Source of the DNA: Ruthenibacterium lactatiformans
Lineage (GTDB): Bacteria > Bacillota > Clostridia > Oscillospirales > Ruminococcaceae
Assembly (NCBI RefSeq): GCF_000949455.1
Contig: NZ_JXXK01000019.1
Span: 1 to 64,000 of the forward strand
Length of the DNA: 64,000 nucleotides
Direction of reading: 5' to 3'
Under the pieces are notes generated by a model that was given only the letters and a program-made list of their open reading frames with translations, did no database searches and was not told the origin of the DNA. Numbering within the stretch: the stretch's first letter is position 1; every line of letters begins with the position of its first letter. Made by a program: the position numbers and the translations under genes. Positions 44,614-52,095 of this stretch are shown here, piece by piece.

Positions 44614-44665
44614 GGGAACCTCCTAATTTTAAGGTTGATTCTATTGCATAAAAATGATAAAATAA

Positions 44666-44700
44666 GCCCGGGATGTGCATAAAAGCAACACATCCCGGGC
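44666..44700 (-). terminator. Hairpin upstream of the initiator-like gene
   Basis: GCCCGGGATGTG and its exact complement form a 12-bp stem with an 11-base loop, followed on the minus strand by TTATTTTATC. It would block transcripts crossing the att region leftward. Confidence 0.7.
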
Positions 44701-44706
44701 GGCCTC

Positions 44707-44777
44707 TTTGCTAATAATCTGCTAATTTGCGTTTTCGCATTAAGCTTAAAAATGCCGTCTGCTAATTTTTTGCTAAT
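44707..44777 (+). repeat. Left group of integrase arm-type repeats
   Basis: Four direct copies of TYTGCTAAT at 44707, 44718, 44758 and 44769, arranged as two pairs with 11-bp internal spacing. They match the TTTGCTAAC copies on the other side of the tRNA fragment and are typical of arm sites bound by the N-terminal domain of tyrosine integrases. Confidence 0.7.
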
Positions 44778-44919
44778 TGCGCGAAAGGTACTCCAGCACC
44801 TTGAAATTGTGCAAAATGACACAAAACGGCGTGAAAAACCAAAAACCTATTGGTCTAATTTAACACAAAACGAAGCGGAATGCAGTGTAAGGGAATCGTA
44901 GGGCAAAGAGTTAGTTGTT

Positions 44920-44964
44920 CTCCTAAGCGAAAGGCCGTGGGTTCGAATCCCGCCAGGGACGCCA
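44920..44964 (+). other. att core: 3' part of tRNA-Arg(CCU)
   Basis: From the anticodon loop CTCCTAA (anticodon CCT) through the 3' anticodon stem GCGAA, variable loop, T-arm GTGGGTTCGAATCCCGC and acceptor to CCA. The 5' anticodon-stem half reads TTGTT, which cannot pair with GCGAA (TTCGC expected), and no 5' tRNA half precedes it. It is therefore an integration-site copy, not a working tRNA. It is flanked by TTTGCTAAY repeats with the integrase ~350 bases away. Confidence 0.8.
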
Positions 44965-44972
44965 GCAAACAC

Positions 44973-45005
44973 GCCGAAAACCTTTGATTTATCAGGGTTT
45001 TCGGC
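44973..45005 (+). terminator. Terminator downstream of the tRNA fragment
   Basis: GCCGAAAACC and GGTTTTCGGC form a 10-bp stem followed by TTTTCTTATTT, as expected behind a tRNA gene. Confidence 0.8.
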
Positions 45006-45052
45006 TTTTCTTATTTCTGCGGCTTTTGTGGCTTTTTTGCAAAAAACCTTGG

Positions 45053-45226
45053 TTTGCTAACATTTGCTAACGAGATTTGGCCTTTTGCTAAGAAAGGCGG
45101 TAAGTCAGAGGTTCGATTTTTACCAAAGGAACTTGCAAACATTTGTTAGCAGAAATTAGAGGAAGTTGCAAACAAAATCGCGAATTTGCTAACATCGCTC
45201 AAAAATGCTTTCAGAACCTTGCTAAC
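45053..45226 (+). repeat. Right group of integrase arm-type repeats
   Basis: TTTGCTAAC at 45053, 45063 and 45185, close variants at 45084 (TTTGCTAAG) and 45218 (CTTGCTAAC), and an inverted copy near 45145-45150. Mirror group to 44707-44777. Confidence 0.7.
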
Positions 45227-45272
45227 AAAAAAAGTGTTTGGTCACTGTGCAAAGTGGTTCAAACGAAGAAAA

Positions 45273-45291
45273 CCTCTCACAAAGTGAGAGG
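45273..45291 (-). terminator. Integrase gene terminator
   Basis: CCTCTCAC and its complement with a three-base loop, followed on the minus strand by TTTTCTTC. Confidence 0.8.
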
Positions 45292-45312
45292 CGTTCTTCT
45301 GAGGGAGGGACT

Positions 45313-46704
45313 TTATAAAGCTTTTGCCAGCTGCTTGAGCAGTGCGGCAGTTTCGGGATTTTTAAGCAGTTCCAGTATCTTCGCTGCATCACTTTCATCA
45401 CTTTCAGTGACGGCAGTATCCGCAGTTTTAGGCTCTGTATCTTCAACAGGGTCAGGAGTCTTGGATGAGTAAAATGCTTCCTCCAATCGCTGAGCGTTTA
45501 TGCAGCGATCCTCGTCGATGATGTGAGAGTAGACATCTGCAACCATTTTTACCTGAGCATGACCAGAGTCGCCCTGGACGGATTTCATATCGCCACCATT
45601 GAGTTTCAGCTTGTAGGTGATACTGGAGTGACGGAGAGAATGGAATACAACATGAGGCAGTCCGTTTTCTTTGATAAGTTTATTGAAAGCACGGTTAATC
45701 ACCTGGCTTTCCATCGGACGGCCATTGCTGGAGCAAAAGACCAGGTTATTGTCGATGTATTCATCTCCAAACAGATCCATCAGCTCATCAATTTCTTTTT
45801 TTCTCTCTACCAGCATATAGGCAACTGTTTTCGGCAGGTACACGCGGCGAATACTGGTTTTGGTTTTAGGCTCTTTCAGGACCAGAGCAGTATGGGTACT
45901 GGCTATGCAAGGTGGAAACTTCTTAATAACACCTTTGTCGCTCAAATCGTCCAATGCACCTCGTGTAACCCGTTGCAGCTCTTTGTTGACGAATATATAA
46001 GCTGAACCATTTTCTATGCTCTGTGGTGCAATATCAATGCAGTCCCAGGTAAGGCCCAGCATTTCACCAATGCGTAAAGAGCAGGAGAACGCCAGATTTA
46101 AGGCAAGGGAGAGGATAGGATCATCACAGACTTCCATAGCCTTGCTCAGCGTTTCGGCAGTCCATATATCCCGTTCTTTATGTTCTTCTTTGGGAAGTGT
46201 CGCATTCAGGACAGGGTTACGGCTGATTAGTTCCCAACGCACCGCCTGATTAAAGGCACTGCGAAGTAGCTTGTGAATTTCTCTTACTGTATGCGGGGTC
46301 AGATATTCGCTTGTGGGTTTGCGGTTGTTGACGCTTACCGTTTTCACAGAGAGCAGATCACGGTAATACTTATCCATCATCCTTGGAGTGATGTCGGATA
46401 GTAACATATCTCCGATAATAGGAGTTATGTAGTTTCTCGCCAGACCACGGCGGCTTTCATATGTTGACATTGCCCAGGTATTTACACCATAGATGGACAT
46501 ATATTCATCGAGCAGATCGTTCAGGGTCTTTGCCGTAGGAATAAAGAAGGTTCCAGAGTCCTGCTCATACTCAATTTGCTTTTTTCGTTTTTTTGCTTCT
46601 GCATTTGTGCTGAAGGTTTCCCAACGCTGTCTGCGTTTTCCGTTTTCATCTGTGTAATCATACACCACAGAATATTTGCTTTTACGCTTCACGATAGATG
46701 CCAT
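45313..46704 (-). CDS. int: Tyrosine recombinase (integrase, Tn916/phage type)
   Basis: A 463-residue site-specific recombinase. The N-terminal AP2/arm-binding part (KYSVVYDYTDENGKRRQRWE) is followed by a core-binding domain (LNDLLDEYMSIYG) and a catalytic domain with Arg in SLRIGE (~208), HSLRH (~355), GHAQ (~380) and the nucleophile Tyr in DVYSH (~391). The Asp/Glu-rich tail is unusual. The start at 46704 has AAAGGAG well spaced; the ATG two codons upstream is too close. With the tRNA-Arg att site next to it, it should catalyse integration and excision there. Confidence 0.95.
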   Translation of the reverse strand: MASIVKRKSKYSVVYDYTDENGKRRQRWETFSTNAEAKKRKKQIEYEQDSGTFFIPTAKTLNDLLDEYMSIYGVNTWAMSTYESRRGLARNYITPIIGDMLLSDITPRMMDKYYRDLLSVKTVSVNNRKPTSEYLTPHTVREIHKLLRSAFNQAVRWELISRNPVLNATLPKEEHKERDIWTAETLSKAMEVCDDPILSLALNLAFSCSLRIGEMLGLTWDCIDIAPQSIENGSAYIFVNKELQRVTRGALDDLSDKGVIKKFPPCIASTHTALVLKEPKTKTSIRRVYLPKTVAYMLVERKKEIDELMDLFGDEYIDNNLVFCSSNGRPMESQVINRAFNKLIKENGLPHVVFHSLRHSSITYKLKLNGGDMKSVQGDSGHAQVKMVADVYSHIIDEDRCINAQRLEEAFYSSKTPDPVEDTEPKTADTAVTESDESDAAKILELLKNPETAALLKQLAKAL

Positions 46705-47119
46705 TTTCATTGCTCCTTTCTGAGATTTTCACATAATGAGTTTGCTTTTGATACCAGGCTTCAAAACTGCTGGTAATGATACGAATTCTTCGATCAATCA
46801 AGGTCGTCTCAAAATAGCCCCTTTTAACAAGGTCATAAGCTGTGCCAGATTTCAGCCCCAAAAGATCCGCCATTTCCGGAACTGACATCGTAGTATGCCT
46901 CCATTTCTCTCCGGGCGGTGTACCATCCACTTTTTTATAGTGGAACTGGCCGGCATACCAATCTTCAAAGCTATCCAGCATAACTCTCATTCGTCCGGCC
47001 ACTTGAATTGTTTTGAAATAGTTCTTTTTAACCAACCAGTAGGATTCTACTTTACCAAGCCCAAGCATTTTGCCCATCTCTGGTACAGACATACTGGTCT
47101 TTACTCTTTGTTTTTGCAT
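46682..47119 (-). CDS. Tandem excisionase-type HTH protein
   Basis: A 145-residue protein made of two repeats of a MerR/excisionase-like HTH: MSVPEMGKMLGLGKVESYWL and MSVPEMADLLGLKSGTAYDL, each followed by a [VI]xxRxRxxxxSFExWY wing. It overlaps the integrase start and is co-transcribed with it. The double unit could bridge two sites in the att region as a directionality factor. GAGGAGG precedes the ATG. Confidence 0.8.
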   Translation of the reverse strand: MQKQRVKTSMSVPEMGKMLGLGKVESYWLVKKNYFKTIQVAGRMRVMLDSFEDWYAGQFHYKKVDGTPPGEKWRHTTMSVPEMADLLGLKSGTAYDLVKRGYFETTLIDRRIRIITSSFEAWYQKQTHYVKISERSNENGIYREA

Positions 47120-47187
47120 GGCTTTTGCCTCCTCTATAAAGTTTTTCTTGCTATGGCCTCATTGTAAGAGAAAGCAGAAAAAAAGTT

Positions 47188-47216
47188 AAGGATGTCGATT
47201 TGGAGATCGGCATCCT
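47188..47216 (-). terminator. Terminator after the single-HTH gene
   Basis: AAGGATG..CGAT and its near complement form a 12-bp stem, followed on the minus strand by AACTTTTTTTCTGC. It separates the 47224 gene from the integrase operon. Confidence 0.8.
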
Positions 47217-47223
47217 TGACAAA

Positions 47224-47451
47224 TCATTCATCTGCGTGATCCAGCCAGTCATCAAAGCTCTTTTTGGAAATGCGGATATGACCGCCGACTCTGACGCTGT
47301 GGAATACACCCTGTTTTACCAGATTATATGCTGTGGGACGACTGATACCCAGAATGTCCTGAATCTCATCGACCGTATAGGTTCTTTTGTCATAGCTGAC
47401 AGGATTTTGTTCATTAAAGCGGTTCAATTCCGCAATTCTTGCTTCAAACAT
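47224..47451 (-). CDS. Excisionase-family HTH protein
   Basis: A 75-residue protein with one MerR/Xis-type HTH (TYTVDEIQDILGISRPTAYN followed by HSVRVGGHIRISKKSFDDWL). Same fold as the two units at 46682. Likely excision factor or repressor in the att/integrase region. AGGAGG precedes the ATG. Confidence 0.8.
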   Translation of the reverse strand: MFEARIAELNRFNEQNPVSYDKRTYTVDEIQDILGISRPTAYNLVKQGVFHSVRVGGHIRISKKSFDDWLDHADE

Positions 47452-47481
47452 AAAAACGCCTCCTTTATCCGGTAAGTGGCC

Positions 47482-47862
47482 TTACGGAGCCTCCATTTCC
47501 TCCGGAATATGAATATCTAAACTAACTTGCAGAGCATCATCAATCGCTCTCATTTCTTCGCGAGATACGCGCCCAATGTACGATAAAACACGCCTTTTAT
47601 CAATCGTTTTAATTTGCTCCAGCAGAACAACAGATTTCAGTCCAAGCTCTGGAACGCTCTCCAGTGCATAGTGTGTGGGCAGCTCCTTTTTCTTAATCCA
47701 TTTACTGGTGAGTGGAGCTACGATCAAAGTGGGGCAGAAAAAATTCCCCACATTGTTTTGAAGAACCAGGACAGGACGGGTGCCGCCTTGCTCTGATCCA
47801 AAATAAGGGTTCAAATTGGCATAATATAAATCCCCACGCTTATAAATCCAATCTTCTTTCAT
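47482..47862 (-). CDS. MazF/PemK-family endoribonuclease toxin
   Basis: A 126-residue MazF-type toxin (KRGDLYYANLNPYFGSEQGG, TRPVLVLQNN, CPTLIVAPLTS) that cleaves mRNA. I start at the ATG six bases after AGGAGG (47862). The expected small antitoxin gene is not directly upstream; the only candidate is a 33-residue frame at 47954. It is therefore an apparent orphan, or controlled by the neighbouring HTH proteins. Confidence 0.88.
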   Translation of the reverse strand: MKEDWIYKRGDLYYANLNPYFGSEQGGTRPVLVLQNNVGNFFCPTLIVAPLTSKWIKKKELPTHYALESVPELGLKSVVLLEQIKTIDKRRVLSYIGRVSREEMRAIDDALQVSLDIHIPEEMEAP

Positions 47863-47953
47863 GTTCATCCTCCTATGTTTTGAGATTTGATTATGTAAGA
47901 AGGAGGCTCTGCAAATTACAGAGTCTCCTTCAATTTAGCGCCTGTTTTATCCC

Positions 47954-48055
47954 TTACTTGTCCACGACACCCCAGGGATTTGGGTAATCATTAAGCCGCA
48001 GGTGGCTGGCCTGCTTCTCAGGAGTTTCACCTCCACTTCGTTTGGTCTTACCCAT
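47954..48055 (-). CDS. Possible 33-residue peptide upstream of mazF
   Basis: Reads MGKTKRSGGETPEKQASHL and ends NPWGVVDK. No clear ribosome site. It lies in the otherwise empty 47869-48349 gap, where I see no other convincing gene. Confidence 0.25.
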   Translation of the reverse strand: MGKTKRSGGETPEKQASHLRLNDYPNPWGVVDK

Positions 48056-48349
48056 GGCCTGCGACGGTTATTATCACGCTCGGACTATGGCTGTAAGAGA
48101 GCTTTCCTCCTTGTTATGCCATGACCGGATGCCATCCGATGTATTCCAGCCTGATATATTTCTGATAAACCGAAAACTCATCTATACAGCAAAAATGGGT
48201 TGGCCTGTTATGCGAGTGGCAGCTCTCAGAAAATATACCGCTGATGTAGCGGCTATTACGCCCAAAGAGGATCAAACTTAATGATTCGTATATGAGGTTG
48301 TCAAGGTGCAAGTGAAAGGATTTCCCTCTCACTTGCTACTGCCACTTTT

Positions 48350-48898
48350 TTAGAAAATCGCAACCAACTTTTTTATTTTTTCTTCAATTTTTTTCAATCG
48401 CTTATCTGCGGCTTGCCGAGTAATACCATATCGTTGGGCTAAACAAGTTGCATTTGGTATTTTCATTTCATAATAGGACAATATAAAATCTCGTTCTGCT
48501 GGACTCAGTTTCAATAGAGCTTGGTGTAAATCCTCAAGAAGTAAATTCTGAATAGCTTGTTCCGCAGTATCAACAGATTCATCCACAAACAAATCTGTAT
48601 CCTGATAACCTTCCTCTGTGCCGTCACGATCTCCCACATGAGAAGCCGGGAATATAGAGCGACTTTTCTCATGTTCCTGGAGATAGCGGCTGTGGCGGTC
48701 CTCCTGTTGGTATTTTTCAAAATCTTTGCGAGAACATTCCATGATAATGCGGTCATCTTCATCACGGAACATTTTGACTGTTTCAACAAAAAAGCGCCCA
48801 GTAAAGCAACCATTGCGGCGTGCTTTACTGAACGCTGAAAAACTGATTTCCTCCCATTCCTGTGGGCTGTTATTTTTCCAAATGAATACTCTCGTCAT
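48350..48898 (-). CDS. Sigma-70 region-4-type regulator
   Basis: A 182-residue protein whose C-terminal ~65 residues are a sigma region 4 (LLKLSPAERDFILSYYEMKI, ARRYG-like AQRYGITRQAADKRLKKIEE). The N-terminal two thirds lack regions 2 and 3, so it is a partial sigma or an activator. The start at 48898 follows GGAGGAAAGG. Its promoter is preceded by an array of 11-bp repeats. Confidence 0.72.
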   Translation of the reverse strand: MTRVFIWKNNSPQEWEEISFSAFSKARRNGCFTGRFFVETVKMFRDEDDRIIMECSRKDFEKYQQEDRHSRYLQEHEKSRSIFPASHVGDRDGTEEGYQDTDLFVDESVDTAEQAIQNLLLEDLHQALLKLSPAERDFILSYYEMKIPNATCLAQRYGITRQAADKRLKKIEEKIKKLVAIF

Positions 48899-49075
48899 AT
48901 CCTTTCCTCCGTTCAAATTCTTGGTAGTCAGCGAATTTGAACGGTGTCATGGATATTTTGCTATGTACGCCTCCCAGCGCATACCGGCCTCCTAATACCG
49001 GGCAAAGAAAAAGGCCGGAAGTGTTTTCACCTCCAGCCATGTTCCTGCCGCCATATTGCAGCAGGAATGAAAAAA

Positions 49076-49093
49076 GCCCGGTTAATGCCGGGC
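49076..49093 (-). terminator. Terminator after the ArpU-like gene
   Basis: GCCCGG/CCGGGC stem with a six-base loop and TTTTTTCATTC on the minus strand. Sits in the leader of the sigma-like gene, so it may also attenuate it. Confidence 0.6.
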
Positions 49094-49140
49094 CTTATGT
49101 AGAAAAGTATTCAATTTAGCGCATTCCTGCCACTATAACA

Positions 49141-49220
49141 AGTATAGCAGGTCGGAAGTCGGAAGGGAGTAGGGATTAGGTCGGGGATTTGTCGGGATTT
49201 AGTCGGGATTTAGTCGGGGC
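49141..49220 (-). promoter_or_regulatory. 11-bp repeat array and promoter ahead of the sigma-like gene
   Basis: GTCGG starts at 49180, 49191, 49202 and 49213, an exact 11-bp period (unit GTCGGGATTTA), with two weaker copies at 49151 and 49158. A minus-strand -10 TATACT lies at 49141-49146, just downstream. The array overlaps the 3' end of the 49199 gene and looks like a multi-site activator region. Confidence 0.6.
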
Positions 49221-49735
49221 AGCTCCTCCAGGACTTCTGGAATAGAATATCCAAACAAGCAAACAGAAAATAAATAGATGGCTTCTCGTTTTCGGTCATA
49301 AAAGACACTGCGCTCTATATTTAGTTCTTCCAGCAATTCTTTCTCTGTACTGTTGAACCGATAGATAAATTGCTTAGTCAAAATTTCATAGTAAAGTTCT
49401 CCTCGATCCGGATACCGTTTCAGACGAAGGAGTGCACGGTCAATAATATTGACTAGCATTTGATTTTGAACAAGGCAGCAAACTTTTTCTTCAAAGGCTT
49501 GCAGTTCAATATCTGGTGCAAAATTTTCAAGATAGCAGAGGCCAGACTCTATATCTTGTTCTCCCATAATCCAAGCAGTTTCTTGTAATTCTTCTGCCCG
49601 TTCACTCAGAACCCAGACTACATCACGGTAAATCTTTAGAATCAGCTTACTTCTATGAAACGCAGCGTCGCTGTTAAGCCCCAAAGCTGTTAGCCTGCTG
49701 TTACATTTTTGGATTGTTGTGCTTTCTTTTCTCAT
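49199..49735 (-). CDS. ArpU/sigma-like regulator, paralogue of the 42907 gene
   Basis: A 178-residue helical protein sharing IYRDVVW and a C-terminal recognition region (IERSVFYDRKREAIYLFSVC) with the protein at 42907. AAGGAGGGATG precedes the start. Its promoter region carries a perfect GTTCGCAATATTGCGAAC palindrome, so it is probably repressed by the XRE protein at 50465. It may activate the repeat array at its own 3' end. Confidence 0.6.
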   Translation of the reverse strand: MRKESTTIQKCNSRLTALGLNSDAAFHRSKLILKIYRDVVWVLSERAEELQETAWIMGEQDIESGLCYLENFAPDIELQAFEEKVCCLVQNQMLVNIIDRALLRLKRYPDRGELYYEILTKQFIYRFNSTEKELLEELNIERSVFYDRKREAIYLFSVCLFGYSIPEVLEELPRLNPD

Positions 49736-49750
49736 AGAACATCCCTCCTT

Positions 49751-49768
49751 GTTCGCAATATTGCGAAC
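49751..49768. promoter_or_regulatory. Palindromic operator upstream of the ArpU-like gene
   Basis: A perfect 18-bp palindrome (GTTCGCAATATTGCGAAC) between the likely -10 (TAATAT) and the ribosome site. It shares the TGCGAACA half-site with the region upstream of the XRE gene (50863-50870), suggesting the same repressor. Confidence 0.65.
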
Positions 49769-49839
49769 ATATTAGGTACAAAATAGCATAGCAGAGGAGC
49801 GTGAGAGAGGGCAGTGCCTCTCTCTATTCCCCCATTTGG

Positions 49840-50453
49840 TTATATCAGGTTTCTGGATTTTAGACGAATCTGCATTGCTTGCTTGGAAACCTCAAAAATA
49901 TTTGCCATTTCAGCAATGAGCTGTTCATCTGTCCGGCCTATTTTAAGCCGGTAAAAACATTTTTTGATCTGCGGTAAAGGCATCAGCAGAGCAGAAGCCA
50001 GAGTATCCGCCTGACGCTCAATTATGCCATGACTTTCGTCGGAAGAAACATTTCCGTTATAAGCAGCAACATCTCCAGTACCAGAGTACAACTTCTTATG
50101 TAGTACCCAATGAGCCAGCTCATGGGCACAGGTAAAACGGAGCCGCCCTAATTTTGACGGATCACAAAGCCGTTCATCAATTAAGATTGTACCGGCTCTT
50201 ACTGCAATCATTCGATACTGTCTCTGTATCTGGTCATATAAGACAACAGCACCGTCATCGAAAATTGTTTCCCCTAATATCTTGGGGTTTTTCTTAGTGT
50301 ATGAAACTCCAGGATTAGATCAAACTTTGTCTCGATAATGGTTTCGATTGGCACAGGACATGGTTGCCCGGATAGCAGAGAGGGATCATATTCCATCAGG
50401 ATTTTTCGCCCTACTGCCTCGATTGCTTCTGTACGGATTTGTGGAATTGACAA
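49840..50453 (-). CDS. ImmA/IrrE metallopeptidase, frame disrupted
   Basis: A zinc peptidase with HELAH in FTCAHELAHWVLHKK and the downstream Glu in RQADTLASALLMP. The intact frame begins at 50211, but the N-terminal half (MSIPQIRTEAIEAVG, FDLILEFHTLRK) continues upstream in another frame from a TTG at 50453 after GGGGGGAG. One added A in the run at 50288-50292 joins the two into ~200 residues (LRKNPKILGETIFDDG). In ICEBs1 the ImmA peptidase cleaves the ImmR repressor; the adjacent XRE gene suggests the same here. Confidence 0.75.
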
Positions 50454-50464
50454 AGCTCTCCCCC

Positions 50465-50833
50465 CTATCGTTTACGCTCCTTTAGCATTTTCATAAATGT
50501 CTGCCATTCTTCATCGGTAGCATCTACTTCTTTTGCCACACGCAAGGCTGCCCGAACAATATCTTTTTCCATGATATAGTCTGGCAAATCAGCAGATACT
50601 GTATTGCGTGATTTTGCAGCCAGATCCAAAAGCAACTCATGTTCTGATTTATCCAAATTCAGAAAGGCAGAGATGCGTTCCACAAAATCTCCATTGGGTG
50701 CAGGACGGCGGCTTTGCTCAATATCACACAGATAACCGTAAGCAATATTCAAATGCTTGGCTGTATCGCGTAAATTGAATTTGTGCGCCTTGCGTTTCTC
50801 GGCTATAAATGATCCAAAAGTTATATTGCCCAC
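50465..50833 (-). CDS. XRE-family repressor (ImmR-like)
   Basis: A 122-residue protein with an N-terminal HTH (RDTAKHLNIAYGYLCDIEQS) and a C-terminal tail typical of ImmR/phage repressors cleaved by ImmA. GTG start at 50833, six bases after AGAGGTG; a GTG at 50842 is also possible. It lies directly upstream of the ImmA-like gene in one operon. Likely binds the GTTCG/CGAAC operators at 50852-50902 and 49751. Confidence 0.82.
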   Translation of the reverse strand: MGNITFGSFIAEKRKAHKFNLRDTAKHLNIAYGYLCDIEQSRRPAPNGDFVERISAFLNLDKSEHELLLDLAAKSRNTVSADLPDYIMEKDIVRAALRVAKEVDATDEEWQTFMKMLKERKR

Positions 50834-50851
50834 AGCATTCACCTCTCATTT

Positions 50852-50909
50852 GTTCGACGAACTGCGAACATCTTGCTTATATTGTATATCGAACATCTGT
50901 TCACTTCAA
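50852..50909 (-). promoter_or_regulatory. XRE/ImmA promoter with operators and a LexA-like box
   Basis: Minus strand: -35 TTGAAG, 17 bases, -10 TACAAT. In the spacer lies CGAACATCTGTTC (50890-50902), a good match to the Gram-positive LexA/DinR box. Closer to the gene are GTTCGACGAAC and TGCGAACA (50852-50870), the repressor-type half-sites also seen at 49751. Confidence 0.65.
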
Positions 50910-50927
50910 GGATAAAAATTTCATTTG

Positions 50928-50961
50928 AAAAGAGGTGTTAAAAATCAATAACACCTCTTTT
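50928..50961 (-). terminator. Terminator after the WYL regulator gene
   Basis: AAAAGAGGTGTTA and its exact complement: a 13-bp stem with an eight-base loop and T-run on the minus strand. Confidence 0.85.
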
Positions 50962-50964
50962 GCG

Positions 50965-51926
50965 CTATATAAATTCCTGAGCGATTTGCTGCATTTCCGT
51001 AATGCACTCTTTGGGAGAGAGAATTTTTATTTTCCCTTTGAATTTGAATATCCAGCCATAAAAAGTTCCACTGGGGTTCACTTCAATTTTGGCTGTGAAG
51101 TGTGTATCATCATACCTATCAACAGCAGCATCTTCTCCATAATGATCTATGATTACTCTCATCAATTCGTTTTCACATAGAAGGGTTACTTCCTTCGATG
51201 ACTCCGATGTAAACATATCAACCATTTTATTTGTATAGGAGGCTACATCAAATCCCTCTATCGGCATAAAGTAAGTTTCCAGATTTTCTACACTTGTTAG
51301 CCGATCTACACGGAAGTGAGCAATTTTCTGATGCTTCAGAGAAAATCCAATCAAATAGTAATGGTCATTTTTCCATTCAAGCGCATAGGGATTTACGACA
51401 TAATAATATCCATCGTGCTTTAAGATTTTCTTTTTTCCTGAGTATATTCATAGTATTGGAACCGAATTTGCTGATGGTTTCCAATCGCTGTTTGGATATT
51501 ATCAATGATATAGTAAACCTTTTCATTATGCGGTTTGACACGGCTGGATAAAGCAGCAAATTTTTGAAGCTGTTCTGCCTGATGTGTGCTGGTCAGACGG
51601 CATAATTTCTGTACCAGTTCCTCGGATTTCTTGGCAGAAATGATCTTCGAGGATGCTACTGCGTCTGTCAGCATTTTCAGTTCAGGATACTCAAACGGTC
51701 GGCTTCCCATAAAATATTGGTTTTGGGTACTCTTGACCACCACAATATCAATCCCTGCATCGATCAGCGCATTGGTATCTGCGTAAACAGTCTGCCGCAC
51801 TGCCTGAATTCCTTTTCCATTCAGATGGGCAATGATGTCAGATACTGTGGCGGGATGGTTTTCATCGGTCCTCTCATAGAGAAACCGGAGTAATTCCAGT
51901 ATCCGCATATTTGTTGAATTCTGCAT
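50965..51926 (-). CDS. WYL-domain transcriptional regulator, frame disrupted
   Basis: Two frames together encode one ~320-residue regulator: an N-terminal HTH (MRILELLRFLYERTDEN, VSDIIAHLNGKGIQAVRQTV) ending at 51420, then the WYL domain (YYYVVNPYALEWKNDHYYLI, FSLKHQKIAHFRVDRL). The join is restored by adding one A in the run at 51431-51436 (EKKKILKHDG). WYL proteins often control defence or DNA-damage genes. The neighbouring XRE/ImmA genes suggest an integrated control locus. Confidence 0.8.
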
Positions 51927-51954
51927 ACTTCACCTCCTCGATTCTTAAAATGGC

Positions 51955-52095
51955 CTATTTTGTATGGTGTCCAGCCCCAAAGACCAGAAGCAGGGCGACA
52001 GCACAGAGAAGCAGGCCGATCCAATTTCGATCTATAATCAGCTTGATCACCGCCACAAGCAGAAGTCCGCCTGCCAGGAGCACAACGCCATTCAT
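51955..52095 (-). CDS. 46-residue membrane protein
   Basis: Reads MNGVVLLAGGLLLVAVIKLI, then a short polar loop and a second helix (WIGLLLCAVALLLVFGAG). Starts immediately after the stop of the DUF4261 gene with GGGAGGACG upstream. A small two-helix protein at the end of the immunity operon. Confidence 0.6.
   Translation of the reverse strand: MNGVVLLAGGLLLVAVIKLIIDRNWIGLLLCAVALLLVFGAGHHTK

Noticed and set aside
44880..44964. A complete tRNA gene
   Set aside because: Only the 3' part from the anticodon loop is tRNA-like. The 5' anticodon stem and acceptor halves cannot pair, so it is an att copy.
48042..48281. 79-codon plus-strand gene in the 47869-48349 gap
   Set aside because: No ribosome site and no recognisable features; the minus-strand alternative at 48114 is equally weak.
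49141..49220. CRISPR array or replication iterons
   Set aside because: Units are 11 bp without unique spacers and sit at a promoter next to a regulator; no cas genes are present.
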